Shown here one piece after another: positions 9,399 through 17,281 of a stretch of DNA of 64,000 nt. Within the stretch, counting starts at the first letter, position 1. Each line of letters begins with the position of its first letter. The stretch covers positions 1,482,001 to 1,546,000 of the forward strand of contig NZ_CP136520.1 of the NCBI RefSeq assembly GCF_032813545.1. The letters run 5' to 3'. Made by a program: the position numbers and the translations under genes. Source of the DNA: Nodosilinea sp. E11. GTDB taxonomy: Bacteria; Cyanobacteriota; Cyanobacteriia; Phormidesmidales; Phormidesmidaceae. The notes beneath the pieces are model-generated. The model did no database searches, was not told the DNA's origin, and saw only the letters and a program-made list of their open reading frames with translations.

Positions 9399-10148
9399 AT
9401 GTTCAGACGAGTTACACCGGGCACCATCAGCCGCCTGACCACCGTCGATCACAGAGAAACCTACGGTCGCCACGTTTTGGCAAAAGTGGTACAACCCCTG
9501 GCGATCGACACCTGCGTTGACCTTGGCTGTGGCGGCGGCGACGATTTGAAAACGGTTCTAGCCCAACATCCTCAGGCCCATTGCGTTGGGGTTGACTACG
9601 GCGACTGGAATTCTCCTGCTTTAATCGCCGCTGGTATTAAGCCGATTTCGGTAAATATAGAAGCCGAACCGCTGCCCTTAGCACCCGAGTCAGTCGATCT
9701 AGTCATTGCCAACCAAGTATTAGAGCACACTAAAGAAATCTATTGGATTAACCACGAGATTTTTAGAGTTTTAAAGGTGGGTGGCTACCTTTACCTAGGG
9801 GTACCCAATGTTTTGTCATTGCACAACCGACTCCTAGGCCTAGTAGGAGTACACCCCACCTGCAACAAAATGATTTCGGCCCATGTTAGACCTTTTTCTA
9901 AAGGCGATACGCTGCTTTTTTATCGAGAAACGGTCGGCAATCTAACCGTTGTCTCAGGCTTTTATGGGTCACAATTCTATCCGTTTCCCCGGCAGCTAGC
10001 GCGACCGCTGGCCCGTCTGCTGCCGGGCTGTGCCTTTTCAATTTTCTTTTTAATTCAAAAAGTGGGGCCGTACAATGCAGAATTTCTTCGCTACCTAGAT
10101 AAGGTGTATCTAGAAACTAACTTTTTCAAGGGCAACCCGGTTAGCTAG
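9399..10148 (+). CDS. Class I SAM-dependent methyltransferase
   Basis: 249 aa. The Rossmann methyltransferase core is present: motif I CVDLGCGGGDD (about 42-52) binds S-adenosylmethionine, VGVDYGDW is motif II, and VDLVIANQVLEHTKE (about 105-119) is the motif IV region typical of the Methyltransf_11 family. The C-terminal portion has a hydrophobic stretch (RLLPGCAFSIFFLIQKV). The substrate is unknown; relatives are common in polysaccharide or secondary-metabolite loci. The second half is visibly richer in A and T than its neighbours (ATT and TTT codons, AAAGAAATC), which hints at transfer from another source. Its 3' end overlaps the convergent UbiB-type gene by 39 bases. A GTG directly before the ATG is an alternative start. 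Confidence 0.75.
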   Translation: MFRRVTPGTISRLTTVDHRETYGRHVLAKVVQPLAIDTCVDLGCGGGDDLKTVLAQHPQAHCVGVDYGDWNSPALIAAGIKPISVNIEAEPLPLAPESVDLVIANQVLEHTKEIYWINHEIFRVLKVGGYLYLGVPNVLSLHNRLLGLVGVHPTCNKMISAHVRPFSKGDTLLFYRETVGNLTVVSGFYGSQFYPFPRQLARPLARLLPGCAFSIFFLIQKVGPYNAEFLRYLDKVYLETNFFKGNPVS

Positions 10149-12161
10149 CTGGCTCGACCCAACCGGAGCAAGCTGGGGCCTGAGGTCGCTAGGCTCATCC
10201 TCTAGCAGCAAAGTGCGAATGAAGCGGGCTAAGGCTCGCTGGGCCAAGCCCGATACCACCTGCTGGCCCATAGCCTGGGTTTCGGGCTTAAACAACAGAT
10301 TGGGAATGCGGGTAGCCACCTGGGCGGCATCAAAGCCGGGGGTATCTTTGAGAATGTCGAGAATGCGGCGCAGGTGGTCGAGGTCGCTGGAGGCAGTGGT
10401 AGCAGCAACCGGCACCGCTTGCTTGAAGCCTAGGCGGCGCTGCACAGCGGTGGTCAGGTTTTGCACAGTGCTCTGGCCAAAGCTGTCTAGACCGTTGACC
10501 AGTTCGCTGACGATGCGATCGCGCAAAAACGAGCCCCGGTCTGAAAACAAAAACTCCAGGGTCTGGTCGATCAGCCGATCCATATCGTAGTCGTCGCTGC
10601 TGCGGGCGTTGCGCAGCAGGTTCTCCAGTCGGTTCCAGCGAAAGCTGCCGTCTTTAAACAGCAGATCTTGCAGCGAGGCCCGCAGCTCCGGCGATTGGTC
10701 CGTCAGCAGCCGCTTAGCCACGTAGGGATAGGCCTTGCTCAGCACCTTAAATTCAGGGTCGACGTTGATCGCAATGCCCTCTAGGGTCACCAGGGAGCGA
10801 ATGATCAGGGCGTAGTAGGCAGGCACCCGGAAGGGATACTCGTACATCAGCGCCGAAAATTCGTCGGTGATGCTCTTAAAGTTCAGCTCGGCAACGCTCG
10901 CCCCCAGGGCATTGCTAAACACGTTGGCCAAAGCTGGAATAATCGGTGTCAGGTCGGTGTCGGGAGTGAGAAACTCTAGCTTGACGTAGTCGTTGGCCAG
11001 CCCCTCAAAGTCGCGGTTGACCATGTGCACCACCGCCTCAATCAGGCCGTAACGCTGGTAGGGTTTGACCTCGCTCATCATGCCAAAGTCGAGGTAGGCT
11101 AGCTTGCCATCGGCCATGGCCAGCAGGTTGCCGGGGTGGGGGTCGGCGTGAAAAAAGCCGTGCTCTAGCAGCTGCCGCAGGGAGCACTGCACCCCGACAT
11201 CGATCAGGTGGGTGGCGTCGATACCCAGGCTGTTTAGCTTGTCAATGTTGGTCAGCTTGGTGCCCTCAATCCACTCCATGGTCAGCACCCGGCGGGCGGT
11301 GTACTGAGGGTAGATGTGGGGCACGTAGATGTCGGCGATGTGGCCGTAGAGATGGGCGAAGCGCTGGGCGTTTTCGCCCTCGTGGGTGTAGTCCATCTCT
11401 TCAAAGATGCGCTCACCAAACTCATCCATGATGGCGACTAGGTCGCTGCGAATTTGGCTGATGCGGTTGGTGGCAAAGCGAGCCAGCCCCCGAATGATGT
11501 AGAGGTCGAGGGCAATGCGCTGGGCCAGACCGGGGCGCTGCACTTTGATGGCCACCGCTTCGCCGCTGTGCAGTCTGCCCTTGTAAACCTGGCCCAAAGA
11601 AGCCGCCGCGATCGGGCTTTCAGAAATTTCGGCGTAGATCTGGCTAGGGGGGGCACCCAGCTCTTCTTCAATAAAGCGGTAGGCGATCGCATCGGGGAAG
11701 GGTGGGATCTGGTCTTGCAGCGTGGTCAGCTCTTCAAGAAAAACCGGCGGCACCAGGTCGGGTCGGGTAGAGAGCGCCTGGCCAATTTTGATGTAGGCCG
11801 GGCCGAGGTTGGTGAGCATCGTGCGCAGCTGAACCGCCCGTTTGGCCTCGTTTTGAGCGCTGCGACCGGCGCGGCGATCGAGCCAGATCTGGGCAAAGAA
11901 GCCCGCGATCGGCAAGAAAATACCCAAGAATCGAGTCCAGACCTGAAACGGGCGGCGGCGGTAGTGGGCAGCGATCGCCTCGGGGTCGTAGCCAAACGAT
12001 TCGAAAGGATCTTGTGCCTTAGTGGCCAAAGTGCGGGGCGCGGCGGGCACCGGCACCGGCTCTGTCATCACTTCCCCGGTTACCGTAATTGCCTCAGCAT
12101 CGATAATGTCGATGGTGTCCACGACAGGCTGAGCTGAATTCTGAGTGGTGTTGAGGGCCAT
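10110..12161 (-). CDS. ABC1/UbiB family atypical kinase
   Basis: 683 aa. UbiB/ADCK-type kinase-like protein. The family KxGQ motif (KIGQALSTRPD) is followed by the alanine-rich nucleotide loop (AAASLGQVY), the VAIKVQRPG lysine, EEMDYTHEGENA, the catalytic HADPHPGN and the LDFGM metal motif. The N-terminal 70 residues are a disordered leader, and a hydrophobic segment (FLGIFLPIAGFFAQIW) precedes the KxGQ helix. Family members support synthesis of ubiquinone, plastoquinone or tocopherol; in cyanobacteria a plastoquinone/prenylquinone role is likely but not proven. Several UbiB paralogues usually exist per cyanobacterial genome. The C-terminal extension (about 520-683) is helical and longer than in E. 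coli UbiB. Confidence 0.88.
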   Translation of the reverse strand: MALNTTQNSAQPVVDTIDIIDAEAITVTGEVMTEPVPVPAAPRTLATKAQDPFESFGYDPEAIAAHYRRRPFQVWTRFLGIFLPIAGFFAQIWLDRRAGRSAQNEAKRAVQLRTMLTNLGPAYIKIGQALSTRPDLVPPVFLEELTTLQDQIPPFPDAIAYRFIEEELGAPPSQIYAEISESPIAAASLGQVYKGRLHSGEAVAIKVQRPGLAQRIALDLYIIRGLARFATNRISQIRSDLVAIMDEFGERIFEEMDYTHEGENAQRFAHLYGHIADIYVPHIYPQYTARRVLTMEWIEGTKLTNIDKLNSLGIDATHLIDVGVQCSLRQLLEHGFFHADPHPGNLLAMADGKLAYLDFGMMSEVKPYQRYGLIEAVVHMVNRDFEGLANDYVKLEFLTPDTDLTPIIPALANVFSNALGASVAELNFKSITDEFSALMYEYPFRVPAYYALIIRSLVTLEGIAINVDPEFKVLSKAYPYVAKRLLTDQSPELRASLQDLLFKDGSFRWNRLENLLRNARSSDDYDMDRLIDQTLEFLFSDRGSFLRDRIVSELVNGLDSFGQSTVQNLTTAVQRRLGFKQAVPVAATTASSDLDHLRRILDILKDTPGFDAAQVATRIPNLLFKPETQAMGQQVVSGLAQRALARFIRTLLLEDEPSDLRPQLAPVGSSQLANRVALEKVSF

Positions 12162-12350
12162 AGCAAGCTCAGAGAAGAAAGAGTACGGTTAACCTAAGGA
12201 CCCCAGGCCCGCGCCCGAAGTGTTCCCGTAAACTATTGTAACGGTATAGCTTCAGAATCCCAGGTAGTGACCTCCCTACTTGCACCCAACGAAGGATTTT
12301 CGCAGGGCAGCCCGGAGTTTGTCGGTCATGCCCCCAGGGCAGAATGCCGT

Positions 12351-12369
12351 AGGTGGGCAGTGCCTACCT
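12351..12369. repeat. GGTGGGCA-type palindromic repeat, copy 2
   Basis: AGGTGGGCA-G-TGCCTACCT, a slightly mismatched member of the same palindrome family as at 141 and 12482. Confidence 0.7.
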
Positions 12370-12481
12370 TTTACCCACGCGTCGCAAGCTAGACACGTTG
12401 GATTAGCACCGCTCACGGTCTGCCGTCTACCATCGCTGGATAGTTGAGGGGAGGGGTAGGCGGTGGGTGTATAAGTGGGGC

Positions 12482-12498
12482 GGTGGGCAATGCCCACC
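12482..12498. repeat. GGTGGGCA-type palindromic repeat, copy 3
   Basis: Perfect GGTGGGCA-A-TGCCCACC followed by CTAC, as at 21707. The flanking DNA is unrelated to that of the other copies. Confidence 0.8.
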
Positions 12499-12746
12499 CT
12501 ACTTTTGGAGGCGATCGCACTGACTTTACTAGCGTTAGCCGAGCCACATCAATGGGCAGCAGCGTTGCCACCAAGTCAAATAACGCAAGCGCCCCATTTA
12601 CCCTACCTAATAAGCGCATTGCGATGATTTTGGCGTTACCTGGTTCTCTACCGACAAAACGGCGAGCCGCTCAAATCTTACGCACTTTCAGCAGCGTATC
12701 CGTGGGGCTTCCCATTAAAATACGTGGGTACTAACATGCTGCCCCC

Positions 12747-14483
12747 ATGCTAACGGCCCTGCACATTGAAAACTTTGCCCTGATCGACCAGCTCGATCTG
12801 CGGCTTGAGGCGGGGCTAAATGTGCTCACCGGCGAAACCGGGGCGGGCAAATCAATTATTCTCGACGCGATTGATGCCGTTTTGGGAGGCAAGGCCAACC
12901 AACGTCTAGTGCGATCGGGCAGCTCGAAGGCCCTGGTCGAAGCGACCTTTGACGTACCCACCGACATTCATGCTTGGCTGGCAGAGCAGGATTTCCCTGC
13001 CGGTGATGGGGCCTTGGTGCTGCGGCGAGAGCTGACCCTGGGCAAAACCCTGCGCAGTCGCTCCTTTCTCAACGGCAGCCCCGCCACTCGGCCTCAGCTA
13101 GAGGGCCTGCGGCAAAAGCTGGTCGAAATCACCGCCCAGGGGCAGACTGTGCTGCTCGGCTCGGGCGATCGCCAGCGGGAGTGGCTCGACGGCTTTGGCG
13201 GTGCTCCTCTCATGGCCCAGCGCCAAAACGTTGCCGTAGCCTACGAGGCCGCTGCCCAGGCCAAGAAACGGCTGGAGGCCCGCCGCAAGGCCGACCAGCA
13301 GCGCCGCGACCAGTTTGAACTGCTGCAAATGCACCGCCAAGACCTAGAGCAGGCCCAGCTCGACGATCCCCAAGAGCTAGACCACCTGGCCCAGGAGCAC
13401 GATCGCCTCAACCACAGCGTTGACCTGCAACAAAACAGCTACGCCGCCTACCAAATTCTCTACGAGAGTGATGCGGGAGAAAGCGCCTGTGCCGACCTGC
13501 TGGGCAAGGCCGAGGCCATCTTGATCGATATGGAGCGCTACGACCCGGCCATTGCCTCTATTTTGGCCATGGTCAGCGAAGCCCTCACCCAAGTAGAAGA
13601 AGCTGGGCGGGCCATCAATGCCTACGGAGCCAGCGTCGAGGCCGACCCCCAGCGGCTGGAAGACGTCGAAGAACGCATGCGCCAGCTCAAGGCCCTGTGC
13701 CGCCGCTTTAGCCGCACCCTGCCCGAGTTGGTGGCCTACCGGAACGAGGTGGTGCAATCCCTTGCCGAGCTATCGGGAGAAGGGCAGTCGATTGAGGCTC
13801 TAGAGGCCGAGGTCGAGAAAACCCAGAGGATCTTGGGGGATGCCTGCGCCCAGCTCACCGCCCTGCGCCAGGGCGTTGCCCAACAGCTCGAAACCCGCCT
13901 GGTCAACGAACTCAAACCCCTGGCGATGGATCGGGTGCAGTTTCAGGTGGAGCTGACGCCGAGCACTCCTACCGCCACCGGAGCAGACGGCATTCGGTTT
14001 TTGTTTAGCCCCAACCCCGGTGAGCCCCTGCAACCCCTGGCGGAGACGGCCTCAGGCGGCGAAATGAGTCGCTTTTTGCTGGCCCTCAAGGCCTGCTTCT
14101 CCCAGGTAGACCCAGTGGGCACGCTGGTGTTTGACGAGATCGATGTGGGGGTGTCGGGGCGGGTCGCCCAGGCGATCGCCGAAAAGCTCTACCAGCTCGG
14201 TCGCCAGCACCAGGTGCTCTGCGTCACCCACCAGCCCATGGTGGCGGCCCTGGCCGATGCTCACTTTCGGGTGGGTAAGCAGGTGGTAGAGGCGGCTACG
14301 GCCAAGGGGCAGAAGGCCAGCGATACTGAGGGCGAACGAACTGTGGTGCGAGTGATGCCCCTGTCGCTGGCCGATCGCCAACAGGAGCTAGCCCAGCTAG
14401 CCGGGGGCGAGTCGCACCAGCAGTCGTTGTCCTTTGCGGAGGCGTTGTTGTCCCAGGCAGACAGTATTCGAGAGAAATTGTGA
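12747..14483 (+). CDS. recN: DNA repair protein RecN
   Basis: 578 aa SMC-like ATPase acting in double-strand-break repair by holding DNA ends. Walker A is GETGAGKSIILDAI (about 28-41). The long central region (about 150-400) is Ala/Glu/Gln/Leu-rich and forms the coiled-coil arm. The ABC signature ASGGEMSRFLLALK (about 430) and Walker B LVFDEIDVGVSG (about 455-466) are intact, followed by VLCVTHQPMVAA. Length is usual. The TGA stop overlaps the ATG of the downstream antiporter gene, so the two are probably co-translated although functionally unrelated. Confidence 0.95.
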   Translation: MLTALHIENFALIDQLDLRLEAGLNVLTGETGAGKSIILDAIDAVLGGKANQRLVRSGSSKALVEATFDVPTDIHAWLAEQDFPAGDGALVLRRELTLGKTLRSRSFLNGSPATRPQLEGLRQKLVEITAQGQTVLLGSGDRQREWLDGFGGAPLMAQRQNVAVAYEAAAQAKKRLEARRKADQQRRDQFELLQMHRQDLEQAQLDDPQELDHLAQEHDRLNHSVDLQQNSYAAYQILYESDAGESACADLLGKAEAILIDMERYDPAIASILAMVSEALTQVEEAGRAINAYGASVEADPQRLEDVEERMRQLKALCRRFSRTLPELVAYRNEVVQSLAELSGEGQSIEALEAEVEKTQRILGDACAQLTALRQGVAQQLETRLVNELKPLAMDRVQFQVELTPSTPTATGADGIRFLFSPNPGEPLQPLAETASGGEMSRFLLALKACFSQVDPVGTLVFDEIDVGVSGRVAQAIAEKLYQLGRQHQVLCVTHQPMVAALADAHFRVGKQVVEAATAKGQKASDTEGERTVVRVMPLSLADRQQELAQLAGGESHQQSLSFAEALLSQADSIREKL

Positions 14484-16090
14484 TGTTTGATAGTGTTATG
14501 GATTTTTTTATCGCCGTTGAGCCAGCCCTAGAAGACCCGGCGATTGAGGAGCACCTACGCCAGTTTTGCCTGGTGCTGTCGGTGTCGCTGGGGGTAGCCA
14601 CCCTGTCGCGGGTGTTTAGCGTGCTGCGAAATATTCCTTACACCCTGCTGCTGCTGCTGGTGGGGTTGGGGCTGGCGGTGCTCGATGTGCGCCTGATTAA
14701 CCTGTCGCCCCAGCTGATTTTATTTATTTTTCTGCCGCCGCTGCTGTTTGAGGCCGCCTGGAACCTCAACTGGAAGAGCCTGAAGCAGTACTCGGTGCCC
14801 GTAGTGCTCTACGCCATTCTGGGGGTGGTGATCTGCGTTAGCGCCCTGGTGTTTGGGCTGCAAGCCTTTGCGGGGGCATCGCTGGCCACGGCGCTGCTGG
14901 TAGGGGCCAGCCTGTCGGCCACCGACCCGGTGTCGGTGGTGGCCCTATTTCGCGAACTGGGGGTCGATAAAAAACTCACCACCGTCATGGAGGGCGAAAG
15001 CCTGTTTAACGATGGCGTTGCGGTTGTGGCCTTTAACCTGCTGCTGGGCATTGCCCTGGGGCTAGAGCAGTTTGACGTATCGGTGACCATCGCTCGGTTT
15101 CTGGTGTTTGTCGGCATCGGCATCAGCATTGGCGGGCTGATCGGCTTTGGCCTGTCGTTTCTAACCCAGCGGTTTGACATTCCCCTGGTAGAGCAGTCGT
15201 TGACCCTGGTATCGGCCTACGGCACCTACCTGGTGGCGGAGGAACTGGGCGGCTCTGGGGTCATTGCCGTGGTGACCACGGGCCTGATTCTCGGCAACTT
15301 TGGCTCCCGGATCGGCATGAACCCCCGCACCCGACTGGTGGTGTCTGAGTTTTGGGAGTTTTTGTCGTTTTTCATCAACTCCATCGTGTTTTTGCTGATT
15401 GGCGACCAGGTACGGTTTCAGGGGCTAATCGACGAGCTAGACAAGATCTTGATCGCGATCGCCCTGATGCTTGCCGCCCGCGCCGTCAGCATTTTTGCCC
15501 TCGGTGCCCTCAGTAACGCTGTCACCGGCCCCGATATGGATTTGCCGGTCAAGGGGCAGGTGATTCTCTGGTGGGGCGGGTTGCGAGGGTCAGTCTCGGT
15601 GGCCCTGGCCCTGAGCGTGCCCGCTATGCTGAGCGAACGCCAGGAGGTAATCGCCATCGTGTTTGGCGTCATGCTGTTTACCCTACTGGTGCAGGGCCTC
15701 ACGACCAAACCGCTGCTCGAATATCTGAACCTGCTGGGTGACCAGCCAATCAAGCTGGAGTACAACCAAATGACCGCTCAGCGGGCAGCCCTTACGCGGG
15801 TGATGCAGCGTTTAGAAACGATGAAAACCAACCAAGAATTTGACCCCGAATTTGTCGGCTACCAGATGGCCCTGGTGGCTGGACAGCTCGATACAGTCAA
15901 AGAAAACCTGGCCAAGCTAGAGCAGCAAAACGATGTGATTCGCGAATTTGCCTCAAACCAACTGCGGGAAGAATTGCTAGCGATCGAGGCCGACACCTAC
16001 GCCGAATTTATTCGCGCCGGGCAACTCAAAAATTCGCTGACACCCCTGTTAGAAGGGGTGCTGCCCGATCGCATTGGTGAATCGCACTAG
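14483..16090 (+). CDS. Na+/H+ antiporter, CPA1/NhaP type
   Basis: 535 aa with about 12 membrane helices (residues 25-420) and a cytoplasmic helical tail (about 430-535). The CPA1 ion-site motifs ATDPVSVVALF (about 146-156) and FNDGVAVVAFNL (about 172-183) are present; the Asp of the ND pair is the expected transport residue. It exchanges Na+ (or K+) for protons across the plasma or thylakoid membrane and takes part in salt and pH homeostasis. The ATG at 14483 uses the A of the recN stop codon overlap (TGATG), implying translational coupling. Cyanobacteria typically carry several such antiporters, so the exact NhaS number cannot be assigned. Confidence 0.88.
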   Translation: MFDSVMDFFIAVEPALEDPAIEEHLRQFCLVLSVSLGVATLSRVFSVLRNIPYTLLLLLVGLGLAVLDVRLINLSPQLILFIFLPPLLFEAAWNLNWKSLKQYSVPVVLYAILGVVICVSALVFGLQAFAGASLATALLVGASLSATDPVSVVALFRELGVDKKLTTVMEGESLFNDGVAVVAFNLLLGIALGLEQFDVSVTIARFLVFVGIGISIGGLIGFGLSFLTQRFDIPLVEQSLTLVSAYGTYLVAEELGGSGVIAVVTTGLILGNFGSRIGMNPRTRLVVSEFWEFLSFFINSIVFLLIGDQVRFQGLIDELDKILIAIALMLAARAVSIFALGALSNAVTGPDMDLPVKGQVILWWGGLRGSVSVALALSVPAMLSERQEVIAIVFGVMLFTLLVQGLTTKPLLEYLNLLGDQPIKLEYNQMTAQRAALTRVMQRLETMKTNQEFDPEFVGYQMALVAGQLDTVKENLAKLEQQNDVIREFASNQLREELLAIEADTYAEFIRAGQLKNSLTPLLEGVLPDRIGESH

Positions 16091-16169
16091 GGGAAGGAGG
16101 AACGGTATTGGGTGGCGGGTGGCGGGTATAACCATAGTCCATTGGGTTAGGACATCCAGATCCCTTAGA

Positions 16170-16183
16170 AACGTTCGAACGTT
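16170..16183. repeat. AACGTTCGAACGTT palindrome with a 40-bp conserved arm, copy 1
   Basis: A perfect 14-base palindrome. The adjacent bases 16141-16169 match, in inverted orientation, the bases that follow the same palindrome at 53868-53881 (most of roughly 26 further positions agree, including the CTAACCC end). This makes it a dispersed element rather than a chance palindrome. Confidence 0.65.
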
Positions 16184-16188
16184 CAAAA

Positions 16189-16230
16189 CCCGAAACCTGA
16201 CACCCAAAACCCAATACCCGAAACCCAATC
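16189..16230. repeat. Degenerate heptanucleotide tandem repeat, locus 1
   Basis: Six consecutive 7-base units: CCCGAAA, CCTGACA, CCCAAAA, CCCAATA, CCCGAAA, CCCAATC. It resembles the short tandemly repeated sequences (STRR) described in cyanobacteria. A second locus of the same heptamer family is at 62212. Further GGGTGGC-type heptamers occur nearby at about 16110-16130. Confidence 0.75.
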
Positions 16231-16232
16231 CC

Positions 16233-17075
16233 TCACTCCCCACCATTGTCCTTGCGCCGGATTTGCTTTTGCAAGGCTTCATTCTCTAGGCTGAGGGCAG
16301 CGGCTTGCTGCTTGAGGCCATCGCGTTCGGCGGCGATTTCTTGGCAGCGGTACTTGAGGCTGTTCTGCTGATGAAACTGTTGTCCCAATTCGGCGCTGAG
16401 TTCGGCAATTTTTTGGCGCTGGGCCTCGATGATCGCCTTAAGCGCGACGGGGTCATCGTCTAGGTCGGGGTGGGCGGGGGGCAGCGCCAGGGGCTGAGGC
16501 TCCCCACCTACTCCCTGGGTGCCATGGTTAACGTAGGCCTGCATGCGCGCCAGGGTGACTTGGTGGCGGGTCACGGTGGTGTCGAGGTGCTGAATGTGGT
16601 GCTGGGCCGACTGAAGCTGACTGCTGAGGCCAACGATGAGCGATCGCGCAATCATGACTTCAGAGTTGAGGTCGAGGTCGTTGGTGGCGGCCCGGCCCTG
16701 GGCCAGACCCTGGTAATGGTTTTTGAGCCGCACCAGGTAGTCTTGCACCTCGGATTGCCCCTGGTGGATGCGCGATCGCAGTCGCTCAAGCTCAAGCTGC
16801 TGGTCAGCCACTAGCCCCTTTACCCCAGCCACCAGCTGGTCCAGCACATCGTGCTGCCACTGGTCTTTGGCATCGAGCTGTTGCTTCAGGTTGAGAATAA
16901 TTTTTTGCTGAACGTTGGAATATTCTTCGATTTGGGCCAGGTGAGCCTGAAGCATATCGTGGTTAGCCACCTGTTCCTGCATCTCATCTAGGGATGCTTT
17001 GGCCTGGTCTAGAGCCCGTTGTAGCAGGCAGACCCGTTGAACGAGCTTAAAGTCCAGCGAATTTTCCTGGAACAT
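16233..17075 (-). CDS. Coiled-coil protein of unknown function
   Basis: 280 aa with no signal peptide or membrane helix. Three long heptad-bearing stretches are visible: about 10-45 (LVQRVCLLQRALDQAKASL), 60-130 and 205-275 (KAIIEAQRQKIAELSAELG). Between them lies a short Pro/Gly linker (about 185-200). It ends in basic residues (QIRRKDNGGE). Proteins of this pattern are conserved in cyanobacteria but have no established role; structural or polar-scaffold functions would be guesses. It starts with ATG 17075, with GAGG upstream on the minus strand, and is followed at its 3' end by the tandem repeats that separate it from the antiporter gene. Confidence 0.75.
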   Translation of the reverse strand: MFQENSLDFKLVQRVCLLQRALDQAKASLDEMQEQVANHDMLQAHLAQIEEYSNVQQKIILNLKQQLDAKDQWQHDVLDQLVAGVKGLVADQQLELERLRSRIHQGQSEVQDYLVRLKNHYQGLAQGRAATNDLDLNSEVMIARSLIVGLSSQLQSAQHHIQHLDTTVTRHQVTLARMQAYVNHGTQGVGGEPQPLALPPAHPDLDDDPVALKAIIEAQRQKIAELSAELGQQFHQQNSLKYRCQEIAAERDGLKQQAAALSLENEALQKQIRRKDNGGE

Positions 17076-17281
17076 GCGCGAAACCGTGAGGAGGAACTCG
17101 GGGGTGACGAAACGCGGGGGATAGATTGACCAAGTCAGACATGTGCTCTTGAACTAAAACGTACCTTAGCAGGCCCAAGCAATTAGCATCTGTGGAGGGC
17201 AATACTGGGGTAAACCTTACACCAAAACTTTACACAATCTGAAAGCTGAAATCGATTGGGGTCAGCCGCCAGCCCCACTTT

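Larger units (their letters stand above)
12162..12746. other. 585-bp gene-poor stretch with palindromic repeats
   Basis: Lies between the divergent starts of the UbiB-type gene and recN. It holds two members of the GGTGGGCA palindrome (listed separately) and a short-phase purine/GTGGG-rich segment (about 12445-12490). The frames that cross it are short and read through the palindrome, giving the peptide VGWALPT that is an artefact of this repeat. I see no credible gene. Promoters for both flanking genes should be here but no clear -10/-35 pair stands out. Confidence 0.6.

Noticed and set aside
11454-12137. 227-aa plus-strand frame
   Set aside because: Lies fully antisense to the conserved UbiB-type gene and has no recognisable motif.
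12413-12619. Minus-strand 68-aa frame with peptide VGWALPT
   Set aside because: That peptide comes from reading through the GGTGGGCA palindrome and is a common artefact.
16171-16184. tRNA T-arm-like GTTCGAAC
   Set aside because: It is part of a 14-base palindrome and there is no acceptor, D or anticodon arm around it.
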